64,000 nucleotides of DNA from Platynereis dumerilii. Lineage: Eukaryota; Annelida; Polychaeta; Phyllodocida; Nereididae. Position 1 is the stretch's first letter; each line of letters starts with the position of its first letter. A program made the position numbers and the translations under genes. This document shows positions 12,133 through 24,998 of the stretch, one piece after another. The notes under the pieces were generated by a model. The model worked only from the letters and a program-made list of their open reading frames with translations, was not told where the DNA came from and ran no database searches. The stretch lies in NCBI GenBank assembly GCA_026936325.1, contig JAPTHN010000100.1:597501-661500 (forward strand), read 5' to 3'.

Positions 12133-12597
12133 TTCTGCTACATGTAAGTATAATGTTTGGTAAGGATTGCCAGGCAACCTGTGAAAGACCGCCACATACC
12201 TGCCGAAGGGACGGTCTTATAACTCTAGGAACACTCTGCACCACATGTAATCATATCAGACAGTTACACACTACAGTAGCATACTACATACATATACAAC
12301 TTAGTCCAGAAGTTTGATACAAGCCAAAACTAACAAGAGCATAGCTGTGTGGTTTGGAGGGTGTTTTGTTTGGCGATAAATAAGCCCAGTAGGAGGCAAA
12401 ACCACTTTGATATTGAGATCTCTGGTTATCTGACGGGGAACAAGTGTATATCCACAAGCTGCCACACCTAGAGGGTAAGCTGGGCCACATTGTGTGAGAA
12501 TTTTGCTTTGGAGTGGAGCGATCTGTATTGTTTTGCTGCTAGTCTGGAGGTTAGCCAGTTGATGGACAGGTTGGTAGGTATAGAATATAGTGATTAT

Positions 12598-12797
12598 GGA
12601 GGTAGCAATATTACTTTATGTCCTATATTTATGCCCTTGGTTGGCCAATTAGGACAGGAGGTGGACACAGCAATGAGGGAAAGGATGATTGAAACGACTG
12701 TCCAACATAAGTCGGGGTAACCTGGCCACTGCCTGTATCGAATCCGGGCTCCACCGATTGGCAGCCAAGTGAACTACTAACCGAGCTAACTCCTTCA
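12598..12797 (-). mobile_element. SINE A, near full length
   Basis: Minus strand: head gttagctcggttagtagttc, B box ggattcgatac, body tgttggacagtcgtttcaat, and tail near 12605-12640 with gggcataaatataggacata. This is the standard family A order. Confidence 0.75.
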
Positions 12798-12841
12798 TAA
12801 GTATGGAAGATGATGTGAAGGGGGATGCATTATGAAACAAG

Positions 12842-12895
12842 AGTTAAACTCGGGTCCCAGAGGTTAGCGGCCCATTGGGTTACTCTGTAAAACCA
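12842..12895 (-). mobile_element. SINE B head fragment
   Basis: The minus strand gives the tRNA-like head of family B: gtaacccaatgggccgctaa, then ctctgggacccgagtttaac. The body is missing. It lies between a SINE A and a SINE D fragment in a small SINE cluster. Confidence 0.5.
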
Positions 12896-12929
12896 AACTT
12901 GGTCCAAGTGACTGCCAATTCAAAGTTTT

Positions 12930-13065
12930 GTAGATAGATAGATAGATAGATGGACAGACAGCTAGATGGATAGATGGATAGATAGATTGATAGATAGATA
13001 GATATGGTAAGTGCTGCCTTCCGAGCCAAGTTCTCATCGAAACTCAGCTGGATGTTGCTCATATA
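12930..13065 (-). mobile_element. SINE D, internally deleted, with GATA/CTAT tail
   Basis: The minus strand retains the marker gcaacatccagctgag and the 3' end aacttggctcggaaggcagc, followed by an imperfect (CTAT)n tail (plus strand GATA units at 12931-13003). The middle of the family D body is missing, as is the head. Confidence 0.65.
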
Positions 13066-14635
13066 GATCCACCTACGATTCTTCCGCAAGTGATCATAGC
13101 ATAACAAGAAGTGCCATTGGAAATTCTCAATGATTTTCTGCAGATTGGAAATTCCTTGCACATTCAAGAAATATGAAATAAGATATTTCTTCCAATTCAT
13201 GAAATTGTTAAAATTTGAAAAATCTGTTTCTGTTTGAGGTTGTGTTTCTGTGTTGTCCAATATTTTAACAAGCTTGTTCCACTTCTGCCGCAATCAGATC
13301 CAAAGAAATTTCATCAGATTCCACAAATTCAATATTCAATATGATTTTGGTTGGCGCCTGTGGCTGTGCAACGCGCAATGTGCAATTCCGGGTTTTGGTT
13401 TAAAATCGATAATTGTAACTTTTTGAAATTGAAACCGTTTTTTTAATTTTTTCGACGTTTCTCATTGCACATTGAATGACGACTGAAAAATTATCAGAAA
13501 TAATGAGCTCGAACAAGCCGGAAAATGCCATAAAAACCGAATAAAAGCAGATTATTTCTAGGCTGCGTAAAAACTTCTTTGGATTTCCCTGCAACCATCC
13601 ATCAGTGTTTTATGCTTGGATTTCCAGAGATTTTTTGTTAGTACAGCTCCGCAGCGAAAAGGCTTCAACCATTGCCACTGTAAAACAGCAAGCGTGAAAA
13701 TTACAGCAAGTCGATCTCAGTGATATAGAATGTTATATTTTTCCTGACAGCACATTATTTTTTTGCTGCTTGATGTTGCAATTTGATTTTTATGGAAGGT
13801 TTAGTTTGATATTTCTTTCAGCTGATAAGCTCTGGTACAATGTGTACACAGCTTTGTCATTGATGTCAAAGAATTGTTCAGCTTACATTGTTTGCAATTG
13901 GTTTTTATATAGTACTCAATGGTCACAAAAAAAACCTGAAATCTCAATTGTCACAAAAGTTGTCATTAGTACTCAACGGTCACGAAAGATGTCATTTAGG
14001 ATAGAAGACCATAATTTTCATCACCATAACGACATTTGCCATAACGACATTTTTCATAGTCTTTTATGTCACTGTACTGTATAAAATTTATGTAGCCGGT
14101 TTTACAGTATACACATAATTTTCTGAACTTAAGTTTCTTCACCTACTTCTTACCCATCACCAGCGATGTCCAGCAAATTATCACAGTGACAAGCAACATT
14201 GTAACATTTCATCCTGAAGCATTGGAAAAGGCTTTTCAAATCAGATGCCAGAGCTTATCAGTGGCAATGGGGAAGGTGGATCTCATTGCAGCCATATCAG
14301 GAGAACTCAAGGACAGGGAAATGACTACATTATTGGGTACAGGCCTACTACAGGGAGGGGTCACCTAATAGACTGGGATATAGAGCAAATATGCAGAAAG
14401 TAATGTGCTGCAAGTGCTTGTATAAAATTAATGGTGTTATTTGGTGGATCAGGAAGATTGGTTCTAAAATTAATGGTAGCTTGGTACATTTTCACAGTTA
14501 CCGGTAGCAAAAACAAATAGTGTCAGAAGGTACGTACAGCCATTTACTATTTCTCGAAGTACTAGTGGTACTAGTGGCTATATCGGGCTGAATGGCAATG
14601 ATTTTCTGGAGAGGCTTCCGTGAAATCATCTACTG
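13066..14635. other. No gene recognised
   Basis: The open frames at 13400-13594 (minus) and 13770-14084 (plus) lack recognisable domains or splice context. A degenerate duplicated phrase (actcaatggtcac, then actcaacggtcac) occurs at about 13914 and 13972. Confidence 0.45.
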
Positions 14636-14639
14636 GTAT

Positions 14640-15420
14640 CCTTGTTTCTCCCTTTCCTCTTCCCTTTCTTTCATTCTTCAGCTTAACTTCTTCTTTTTCC
14701 AACGTCATCGTTTTTCTTGCTGCCTTAATTCAGTGCTTCCTTGGTTTCTCCACTGATTCCTTCCTTGCTTTCTTCCTTTCTTCCTTCCTGCCTGCCGTTC
14801 TACATTCCTCCCTTCCCTCTTTGCTTCCTTCTTCCGTTTTTGCTTCCTTTTTTGCTTCCTTCTTTGCTTCCTTATTTGATTCCTTCTTCCTTCTTTGCTT
14901 CCTTCTTTGCTTCCTTCTTTGCTTCCTTCTTTGCTTCCTTCTTTGCTTCCTTCTTTGCTTCCTTCTTTGCTTCCTTCTTCGCTTCCTTCTTTGCTTCCTT
15001 CTTCCTTCTTTGCTCCCTTCTTTGCTTCCTTCTTTGCTTCCTTCTTTGCTTCCTCCTTTGCTTTCTCCTTTGCTTCCTTCTTTTTTCCTTCTTCCTTCTT
15101 TGCTTCCTTCTTTGTTTCCTCCTTTGCTTTCTCCTTTGCTTCCTTCTTTTCTCCTTCTTCCTTCTTTGCTTCCTTCTTTGCTTCCTTCTTTGTTTCCTCC
15201 TTTGCTTTCTCATTTGCTTCCTTCTTTTTTCCTTCTTCCTTCTTGGCTTCCTTCCTCCTTTGCTTCCTTCATGGTTTCCTTCATTGCTTCCTTCTTTGCC
15301 TCCTTCTTGGCTACCTTCCTTTTTGTCTGCCTTCCTTCTTTGCTTCCTTCCTCCTTTGCTTCCTTCATTCCTGCTTAATCCATTTATTTCTTCCTTTCTT
15401 CCTTCCAAGCCTCCCTCAGT
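14640..15420. repeat. Polypyrimidine minisatellite (CTTCTTTGCTTC)n
   Basis: About 780 bp of nearly pure pyrimidine on the plus strand. It is most regular at 14880-15240, where ttctttgcttcc repeats with a 12-bp period and interspersed ttccttctt units. Because 12 is a multiple of 3, several frames stay open on both strands and give Leu/Phe/Ser-rich or Lys/Arg-rich frames. These are artefacts. The tract is a candidate for H-DNA. Confidence 0.9.
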
Positions 15421-15784
15421 CTCAGGCCCCTCATCCCCTCTCTAGTCTTTCTGCTGCGCATATCCAATCTCAGCTGGTCCTTTCAATACCACCAAGCCAT
15501 CCTTTATAGAAGCAATGTTCCTTGAATAAAACATGATTTTTCTGCTCAATACCTACACCTGCACATAAACCTCACACAAAACACACACAAAACATGCATG
15601 CTAAAACACAGGTGTTCCCTGTTCTTTTTATAAACACTTTGAACTTTTTGTGACCTTCTTTTTCTTCAGAAGGTGTTCTTTTTACCTTTACAAAGGTCAG
15701 GTAGCAGGCTTAATCCATCAGTGCTAAATGGCTTTCAGTCTGATGTAAATAACAAAGGATTAATGTTATTTATTGTGCTGTGTG

Positions 15785-15985
15785 TGAAGGGGGAGGGTTG
15801 GTCTGGTGATAGTGTGCTGAGCTGCCAATCATTGGGTCCAGGGTTCGAATCCAGCTCTTGACGGGTCATCTGGGCCGATGTTGGACGGCTGTTTCAATCA
15901 TCCTTTGCCTGATTGCTGTGTCCTCCTCCTGTCATAATTAGCCTACCAAGTGCACAAATACAGGAAAAAGCCCCAATGATCCAGG
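15785..15985 (+). mobile_element. SINE A, near full length
   Basis: Head ttggtctggtgatagtgtgc, anticodon-loop-like ctgccaa, B box gggttcgaatccagctcttg, body gatgttggacggctgtttca, and 3' region attagcctaccaagtgcaca, then aaagccccaatgatcca. This is one of the better preserved copies. Confidence 0.8.
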
Positions 15986-17285
15986 AGGTTCAAATTGATA
16001 CAGATAAAGACCTTCATCGGAGATGGTGACTGATTGTTCCCACCATTTTAGATCTTTGATATTTAGAATCGTGATTAAAATTTGCTTGGATTTGGAGCTG
16101 AATATGACGGCTTTTCTCAATCGGTAAGCATGATATAATGCTCGCAGCTTGATGGTGTACTCAGGCAACTGTATTGTTGGACCTCTGCCCTAGTGGTTGG
16201 CAAAGAGTTTGGAATCAGCCTTCCAATTTGGCTTTGTAGTTCATTTAGGCACTCTTTTAAAACTTTTAAATTATCATCCATCTATGTCACTTATTTCGTT
16301 GAAGCGGTCGTATCTTCCAGACAAAAGAACTTTATATTTAAAGGAAGAGAAAGGTGACACTGTGATCCTTGTGTAGCATTTTTACAGATAGAAACTCACA
16401 AACGCCCTTCTCTCAAATAAGGCATAGCGATATCTTTCAACTTTTACTGTGGAGGACAATTCACAACTTTTGACACACTATGAAGTCAAAACAACACAAA
16501 GCGAATCCTCAAAACTACAAAGATAACTCGGAACAAACAAAAACTACACATAATGATAAGTTGCCATAGTTACAACAAACTCGCAGGAAGCCATATTCAC
16601 CGGAAGTTGGCTCCAAACAGCAGCAGAAATTATTCCGGTCTGTTGCAACTCTATCAACAAAGGGAAACGGCTGAAACTTCATTAGATATAAAAGATAAAT
16701 CGTCTCTTAAGTTCTCTCCTGACATTAATGTTTAACAAGCTTGTGGGAGGCAGGGTTTTGATGGAGCACTAGGGCTTATAGGATTTCGTAGGTGAGCTCT
16801 AGTCCTATACATTTACAGTTAGTCGTGACTGTAATTTATGTCGTTTTGGAGTTGGGAGGTTTCGGCTTGATATAAATATCATATAGCCACGCGGCAACAT
16901 CAATAAAGGGTGCTGCTTGAGACTGCGACTATCATATCTCGAAAAGGTTTATCCATCTTGGGACTGACCGATGGAAATGTGGTATTTTGTAATCAAATAA
17001 TACAAGAATAGCAAAATAAATAATATATGAAAGCTGTGAGCAAATCATAGACAGCATGGTCTTGGTAAAATTTGGTGCTTCGGAACAAAAATCACCAAGA
17101 TGACGTCATTGACGGAGGTCAGTCTTTATGTCCAGTTGAATGACTGAACTATTCCTCATCACTGTGATCCACGCCAGTCCTACTAATCCTCAGGGCTACA
17201 TAAATACAGGATGTAGAGCCAATCTGAGCCATATCACACACACCCGACTGCCCCATCCTGACGAGGGTTCACTCGCAACCCAACG
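15986..17285. other. No gene recognised
   Basis: AT-rich sequence with short open frames only. A weak SINE A tail-like stretch may lie at about 17175-17225 (acataaatacaggatgtaga). Confidence 0.45.
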
Positions 17286-17289
17286 GTAT

Positions 17290-17680
17290 CAAGGGATACT
17301 GCAGCTGTATCGGTGTCTGCAGAAGCAGGTATGTTCATCTCGGCATACTGCAGCTGTATCAGCTGTATCAGGCAGAAGTGGGTATGTTCATCTCAGTGGA
17401 TACCACAGCTGTATTGGTGTCTGCAGAAGTGGGTATGTTAATTTCAGGGGATACTGCTGCTGTATCAGTGTCTGAAGAAGTGGGTATGTTCATCTCAGGG
17501 GATACTGCTGCTGTATCAGTGTCTGCAGAAGTGTATATCTTCATTTCAGGGGATACTGCTGCTGTATCAGTGTCTGCAGAAGTGGGTATGTTTATTTCAG
17601 GGGATACTGCTGCTGTATCTGTGTCTTCAGAAGTGGGTATGTTCATCTCAGGGGATACTGCATCAGCTGTATTTGTTCCA
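17290..17680. repeat. 51-bp minisatellite, about 7 copies
   Basis: The anchor gtgggtatgtt recurs at 17378, 17429, 17480, 17582 and 17633, with a variant at 17531, so the period is exactly 51 bp. Being 17 codons, it keeps frames open on both strands, with 17-residue repeats (plus: GMFISGDTAAVSVSAEV; minus: NIPTSADTDTAAVSPEM). No splice sites or homology point to a gene, but a repetitive coding exon cannot be excluded. Confidence 0.85.
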
Positions 17681-19220
17681 GGTTACCTGATTTATGATAT
17701 AGGCCCACTGGCCAAACCTACTATGTGTGAAAATATATGAAATACAATGGCCTATTGCCACAGCACAGCAACAGCTAGCTTAATTCTACCCCTGACCTAT
17801 CAACTAGAGGCATAACAATGATTAATGGTTTGTTATGTAAGCGTGTAAATGTAGGGAAGGGTAGGGCATTCAGGGCTCTGATACTTTGCACTACTTAAGA
17901 ACAGCAAGATATGGTATAGAGATAGTGTATCATGGTATGTATCCAAATACAGTGACTGGTGGCTGTATTCGTAATATAGACAGTCAGTCATGTTGACAGA
18001 CTGACAGATGGAAAAATTGATAGACAATTTAGATTTAAGATAGGCCTACATGTATTATGTAATTTTTGTATACAGATACTTTTGCTGAATTTTTCTTGAA
18101 AGGTGATGAAAATGACACATTGTTTGTGAAGCGACTTCCTTTTTTATATTTATAATTCTGCTTCATTCGCTTATATTACAAATATAACATTATTGATCGA
18201 CACATCCAGCATGTCTCAGATCTGACGCTAGATACATATCAATGCCCACGCTTTCATATTATTTGCTGAATTATCACATCTTGCTTTTATTAGAAAGTAA
18301 TTTTTCTTTTACCTTTTAAATTTTTTTATTATTATTTATATCTCTTTTTTTCAATGTGGCTTGAGTTGGGTCTCTCGCTTGACTGGTACTTTTTCGAGAT
18401 ATGTCAAGCTATTTTAATGCTCGAGCTGACATGAATATGGCTGTAAGGTTTTACCTGCATGGGGATGCTGAAATAAGACTGTTTCACTTCATCTCCGATA
18501 CCAATACTTATATTTTACTGCCGATACCACCGATATCTGATACCCATATCATTGGTTAAACATGGAGCCGTACCTCCAATCTGATAACGATACTGCGCTT
18601 ACTTGTATCGGTATTCTAACATCCCTAAGTATGGTCATTTAAGAATTGATTTAAATAGTAAATAGAAACCTAGCATTAGAGTTGTAATATACTGAAGAGT
18701 CTGGACGGTTTTAGAAGAATTGTTCTGATCCAAAATAAAATTATTCTGAGTCTGTATACAACCAGTTATGGGTGTCGGACTGTCGGTAGACGGAGTCACT
18801 GACCGGAATCAAAAGCCCTGTATAGGGATTTCACCACATCTCTCCCTTCACTATTGTATCAGAAGAATGACACCAGTCTTACGATCCCTAATCATACTGA
18901 TACCAAGACAGCAAATAGGCCTATAAGTAATCAATCATATTGATGATATGGCTATGTGATGAAACAAGGATGCTGCAGCAGCTTTCATGATGCTGTTAGG
19001 AAATGATTTATCACATATTGGCAATGTTGTAGATCAATATCTCCTGGAGTAGCTCTGATTGTGGTGTTATGTGGTGGTTGGAACTGTGATTGTAGCCTAC
19101 ACATATATCTACAATGTATCTACACATTGTTGGTGACATGTAGATAATAAATAGTAAGCTAATCACTGCTAATATGTGGTATCTAGGGTGTAGAAACAGG
19201 ATTGCTAATAAAAAAAAAAG
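17681..19220. other. No gene; possible hAT remnant at 18505-18630
   Basis: Most of the stretch is featureless. At about 18505-18630 there are repeated gatac/gatatc phrases and a right end reading aacatcccta, which resembles the outer end of some hAT-type elements. The partner end was not found. Confidence 0.35.
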
Positions 19221-19283
19221 TCCTAACTAGCCTACCAATGCCTAAATACAGGAAGTAAAGCCAATCATCCATCCATCCATCGA
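19221..19283 (+). mobile_element. SINE A 3' tail with (ATCC)n
   Basis: gtcctaactagcctaccaat, then ctaaatacaggaagtaaagc and an atccatccatccat end. An A-run precedes it. Only the last 60 nt of the element is present. Confidence 0.65.
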
Positions 19284-19506
19284 ATCAACTAAATACTGAC
19301 CATGGTTTGGAATATCACTTCACTGCTGATTTTGATGTTTGCACTATAACTCTGTTATTTTAACAATAAGAAGACCCTGTCTCTGTCTCATTCTTCATAA
19401 TGTTGTATTTAGATTTTCAGACAACCAGGTAATGATCTTATTGTGAAGGCCCAAAACATTTCTCTGCGCTTACTTTTGTTCGGAACAACAGTATAATATG
19501 ATACAC

Positions 19507-21365
19507 ACTGTAAGAACCTTACCGTAGAAAACTACAGTAACTACCGGCAGACTCCTTTGCCGGCAACTACTGTAGTTTTTTACAGCAACAAAAATCACTA
19601 CTGTAATTCTGCTGTACGGTACTTACTGTAAAAACTACAGCAATCAATATATCTTACTGTAGTTTGAAAACGGCATCTTACCGTAGTTTTTACAGTAATA
19701 GATTTTCATACTGTAAAAGCATTACGGTAAATTACTGTAGTTTTTACAGGAAGGGGACCTTGTACTGCAGTTTTAACTACAGCTGATTATTGTAGATTTT
19801 ACAGTAAGATTATTCTATACCGTAGTTCTTTTGGGGGTGTGTTTTATTATTGGGACCACTTTATTCAAATGCAGGGACAATTTTATTTAAACAAGATAAT
19901 TGGTAAAACATGTCCATGAACAGAATAACCAATGAACTTGATGAGATGCTAAAATGGAAACAGTAGTTAAAATAGAAGAAATTCCATAATTTTGAACAGC
20001 ATTTCAGACTTCAGTAAAATATCCTGTAACTGGTCCTTTGGACTCCTGAAAAAGAAGAAAATCATATGAGTTGATGAAGCATTCAAGTAATAAAGAATCA
20101 GTTAATTGAATGTTTAATGAACATACTTAGTTTATTCAACACACTTACCCAGTCAATGTTCACTCAACTCCACTGCTAAAACAAGAAATAAACATGGAGC
20201 CACTGAACAGTGCCACCTCTTCCTTTGAATAACTGTCCAAGAATGACTCTAATACAATTGCCTAATACTGCCAATAAATTCAGTTTATGTAACTGGGTCA
20301 CAGTTCTGCGTCAGTGATTTTCCCTCTAATTACCCCTCTAATTACCCCTTAATTGATGCCATACTCATATATATAATATGCATGCAAAGTGACACCTTGT
20401 GGTATTCCTGAGAAATGACTACTAGTATACAATTGTGTATAGTTTGATATTATTCCATTTAGACCTTAGATATTATTTAGAGTGTATTTAGCAATTTAAT
20501 AAATGAACATCCTACAAATGTAATACAGTACAGTTTAAAAAAATAAATAATCTAATCTAATTTGTCAATCAGATGCTACACAATACAGATTTTTTCAAAG
20601 TAATTTTCATATGTATCTCATCTTTATAAATGAATTTGCCATATTGAATCTGTAAATTCATATATTTTAGAGAATAATGAAAAAAGCCTAATATTATATA
20701 GTCCACATTTTAAATAATTATATATTTTTAAGTATTATACTAGATAGTTGGGTGAACATTGTGATACAAATACATGTCTACAAAAATATTGATATGATTT
20801 TAAAAACATATTTCATGGACATAAATATGAGGGATGGCTATTTTCCAATATAATATCTCCAATTAGAACTTAATGCTCAGCCATTGCTTGTGGACATGAC
20901 ACATTTGGTATATTCCCTTTATAAGGAATGAACTGTCAGTACAATGGCTTAATGTAGTTATTACAGTAGTGTGATATTGGATTACAGTAGTGGCTTGCTT
21001 GCTGTAAAATCATCTTGCTGTAATATGAAGCTCACAGTGGCTTGCTGTAACATTTACAGTAAGGCTTACGGTAGAGTTTTGTTTGCTGTAAAATCTACTG
21101 CCATTTGCCGTGATATGAAGGTTACAGTAGCTTGCTGTAACACTTGCAGTAAGGCTTACAGTAGAGTTTTATTTGCCGTAAAATCTACAGCAATTTGCGG
21201 TAATATGAAGCTTACAGTAACTTGCTGTAACATTTACAGTAAGTCTTACGGTAGAGTTTTGTTTACTGTAGCTTCTACAGTAGCTTACTGTATCAGAGTT
21301 GTACAGCAGCTTACTGTAGTTTCTACAGTAATTCACTGTACAAACTACAGCAATTTGTTACAGTG
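19507..21365. mobile_element. Non-autonomous CACTA (EnSpm-type) transposon
   Basis: It is 1859 bp long, with CACTGTAA at 19507 and TTACAGTG ending at 21365, and is flanked by CA on both sides (a possible 2-bp target duplication). The first 325 bp and last 425 bp are packed with ACTGTAG/CTACAGT-type motifs in both orientations. Such subterminal transposase-binding arrays are typical of CACTA elements. The core (about 19835-20940) is AT-rich with no transposase. The 149-codon frame at 20971-21420 is made of the subterminal repeats. Confidence 0.75.
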
Positions 21366-21593
21366 CATAATAATTATTATTCTATATTTATCAGTTGAAA
21401 TTCTGTTCACCTCATTATAATCACCCTAACATTTCCAGATGCCTATGGACATGTAGTCCAACTGTAAATCCATCGAGCCTTTCTTTATCAATATGTAAAA
21501 CTAACCACCAACAACACCGTTTTTCCTGATGTAATAGGAACTACATCCTACTACCATCTTTTACCAGTTAACAAAACTGTTTGCCAACAATTT

Positions 21594-23310
21594 TCTCCCT
21601 CCACTTAAATGCATGAGTAATATGGCTCTAAATGGACCACCTTGTTGGACTGCATTGAGAGTACATATAATATGAAGGAACTACTTTGCTTGATTCAATA
21701 AATGCTCTTTCCATGTTGCCTGCCAGCTACAGACACTGCCGTCCTCAAGCCCCAGAGAATGGTCCATTATAAATATGCATGTTAAGCACTGGCATGGGCT
21801 TCTATGCTGACAATAGACTTAGTTCTGGAAGCACGTATAGAATACTAGATGAAACTGACGGTGTAACAGTCTACATGTTTTGCCAAAATGTCAAATTTTA
21901 CCTGCTTTATTATTATGTAAACATTAGGAACATAACTGAATTTGCGTGATATTTGTTTGGGACAGTTTAATTGAAATACAAATATTGACGACCATCAGAT
22001 TTTGAGTAAGGAACTGTCATTTGTCTCAGCTATCAAATTTATAGTCATTTAAACACATTAAGCCATGCTGTATACAATTTGGTGAACTTTCTTCAGTAAC
22101 GAGGTGAATTTATGGATGTCACAATTGTTTTGTCAAGAAAGTAAAAACTTATTGTATCATCTTTTGGCAAGGTATACATGCCAAATTGTCAGAGTCAGAC
22201 ATAATAACATGATGATTTATAAATAATAACATGATAATATATAAAATATTGCCAGTTGGTGATTAGTGTGGTCTAGAGGACAGCATTCGAATGTTACTTT
22301 GGAGTGTCCATCATCTTTCAGGACTTTGCTAACAAAAACAGTATGCTAAGAAAATTCATTCGCATTATAAAAATGCACCTACTGTACCCAATGGACCCCA
22401 GTACCATGGATATATTGTATTGATAATATCATTAGTCATTTGATGGTTTGCACTCAGATTCAGTAGACCATTGTCAACATGTTGGCAGACTTATGTAAAC
22501 ACTGAAGTAAATTTCATTATGCCAAAGCTATCGTTGAATAATTGATGATATGTACAATGGTCTTTGAATAATGTCCAATATTGTCCTTCAGTTGAATGTT
22601 ACTATAGAGTGTAGTCCATTGTCTTGTTATTGATTATGTCGAGTACATGTGCAATTAAGTTTAATGTAGAGCTGTTGTGGACATACTAAATAAGTACTGA
22701 GGCATGCCATTTGTATGCAGAAGAGCAAAGCACAAATGATTATTGTAAAGTGTTAATTAAAGCAATCCAGTCTTTTTATTTGTTTTGATAAGCTGCAGAC
22801 CCATTTATATATATTTGAAAACTGTACAAATGAGGATGATAGAATATTACATAAATTATTATGTTTTGCGAAGTGATAATGTTACTTTATGCTCTGTTAA
22901 GACCGTCATACGAAAGATTGGACATTGTTAATGATTTCATTCATAATTGCTTGCCTCCTTAAAAGATGTGCTTCTACCAGTTTGCTTGTAAAATATTATA
23001 GCCAAAGTAATGTTCAGATCAGAATATTCAATTCATTTCGGGGGAAGAAATATTGCGTAGTTCCAGAAGGAAGCCTATTGTCTGTGATGAGGCCAAGGCC
23101 GGTGTTTAACATGCATATTTATAATGGACTATTCTCTGGGGCTTGTAGACAGCAGTGTCTGTAGCTGGCAGGCAACATGGAAAGAGCATTTATTGAATCA
23201 AGCAAAGTAGTTCCTTCATATTATATGTACTCTCAATGGAGTCCTACAAGGTGGCTCATTTAGAACCATATTACTCATGCGTTTAAGTGGAGGAAGGAGA
23301 ATTATGTGGG
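21594..23310. repeat. Long inverted repeat with LINE-like arms
   Basis: Arms at about 21594-21850 and 23040-23310 are reverse complements, about 90% identical over the best 170 nt (for example cctgccagctacagacactg on the left). The spacer is about 1.2 kb and AT-rich. The right arm on the plus strand encodes a degraded reverse transcriptase-like phrase (NGVLQGGSF), and a diverged relative lies at 24600-24745. The element could be two inverted copies of a LINE piece or a transposon with long termini. Confidence 0.65.
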
Positions 23311-24595
23311 TGGATGTGTTGGTCTCAGGGTGTTGGTTTATGAATTGATAGATGGATTTGGGAAAGCTTTTGTTTTGTTTGCATTTAGATCAGGTAGGCG
23401 GATAAGAAGGCGGGAAAGAGGGCAGGTTGGATGATAGATCAATAGATGTATACAAAGGTTCACAAATACTGTGCTGTTTGTAAGTAAGTGAGGTGGGTGA
23501 TGTTTCTCCATCGAATCACCGCTAAGCATCCTCAACTGAACTGCCTGTGGAAGCATGAATACTCATCCCATGAGATGAAAACATATCGCACCATAAAGGC
23601 TGATATTTCAGGAAAAGGACATGAATGGCTGCTAATTTTCTTTATACTATTCGACACCTCTGTCAACCAATCGCATGCCAGTATTTCACAGTGATAATTC
23701 CCATATTCTTTGTTTTCCACTTATCATCTCATGTTTCATGTCTGACTGTTTGACTGTTTGTCTCATGGTATAAGTCGGTTATTCACCATAGGGAATATGT
23801 GCTTATCACACCTCAGGTTCAAGCCCTTGGGTGATAAATCGCATATTACTTCTTCCGTTGTGAATAACCTACACTTGATCTACTTATACACAGTAGCACT
23901 TAAATGATATTCCTAATACAACACTGTCAGTGCAACACTCCAACAAAATTCAACTGTACAATTTCACATACCTAACAAAAGTAGCCTCCTTTATGCTGTG
24001 ATGTTTTCATCTCACTCGAGAATCTGTTGCTCCCAGAAGCAGTTTGGTTTTGAAATGTTTATCATTGAATCGCGGGCAAAATACAACCATTTTCACTTAT
24101 TTAATAGCAGAACTATATTTCAATGTTCTTCGATATATGAGGAAACACTGACACAGACAGACACCAAATTAAACATAGATAGGCACAGAAAATCAGAGAT
24201 AGACAGACATTCTGGTTTTTCTGCTGGACAACTGTACCACTTTTTGATTGACTGACTGACAGTATGAGTGAGTGAATGACAGATTGACTGATGCAATGAT
24301 TTCTGAGATGTCACATGAATGTAAGAAATACAAATTCTGTAGCCACTCCAAAAGAACTTATGGGTCCACTATACATTTTGCATTGTTCCAGATATTGAGT
24401 GTGGGAAAGAGAGGGCCTGCTAAAATATGTCAAGTGTTTTTTCAATTTTCAAAACATCAGAATTGAATTTTCCAGTTGGGTGTGTACTTACTCCCCACTA
24501 AGTGTGAAAATGGTGTTGATGTTTTTACTCTTTGAAATAGTTCAATTTTGTGGGAGAAATATGCAGCTGACAGAGATGTCTCAGGAATAGCTTTC
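23311..24595. other. No gene recognised
   Basis: AT-rich. The short open frames show no domain or splice context. Confidence 0.45.
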
Positions 24596-24599
24596 ATGT

Positions 24600-24745
24600 A
24601 TATATATTGGTGCATGGAAAGTGTGGATAAGTAGATCATTTTATTGTTCATTGCACTTATATGAATGGAGTAATAAGACAAGGTTGTCCGTTTAGCACCA
24701 TGATTATTAATCATGGATTTAAGTGGTTTCTAATCCCAAAGGTGT
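24600..24745 (+). mobile_element. LINE reverse transcriptase fragment
   Basis: In the frame beginning at the aat codon at about 24663, the translation reads NGVIRQGCPFSTM. This matches the conserved G-x-x-Q-G-x-P-x-S block of non-LTR reverse transcriptases. Both sides decay within about 50 nt, so this is a short relic. It is related to the arms of the 21.6-23.3 kb inverted repeat. Confidence 0.5.
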
Positions 24746-24916
24746 GGTGATCTTTCCTTGTCTCATCAAAAGTAGCTACCAGTAGATTGTGCAGTCAATT
24801 TTGACAAGTTTATGCTTCCCATGACCCTGTGATTAAAATAAAACTAGCATTCAAGGTCATTTAAATTTTAAGGATTTTCCAACAAAGAAACATATCTAAG
24901 GAAGTTCAATTAAATG

Positions 24917-24998
24917 GTCCTCCCTCTGTCCTAATAAGCATACCTGAACACATGTACATGAATACAGTAAGTAAAGGTGAAAATCGTCCATCTATGCA
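24917..24998 (+). mobile_element. SINE A 3' fragment
   Basis: It has tggtcctccctctgtcctaa, then atgaatacagtaagtaaagg and tcgtccatctatg. Head and B box are absent. Confidence 0.55.

Noticed and set aside
14620-15509. Open frames of 178-252 codons (Leu/Phe/Ser-rich plus strand, Lys/Arg-rich minus strand)
   Set aside because: They arise from a 12-bp polypyrimidine minisatellite open in several frames at once.
17290-17680. CRISPR array
   Set aside because: Units are contiguous 51-bp repeats without unique spacers, and the genome is eukaryotic.
20971-21420. 149-codon plus-strand frame
   Set aside because: It consists of CACTA subterminal repeats (repeated ACTGTAG-type words).
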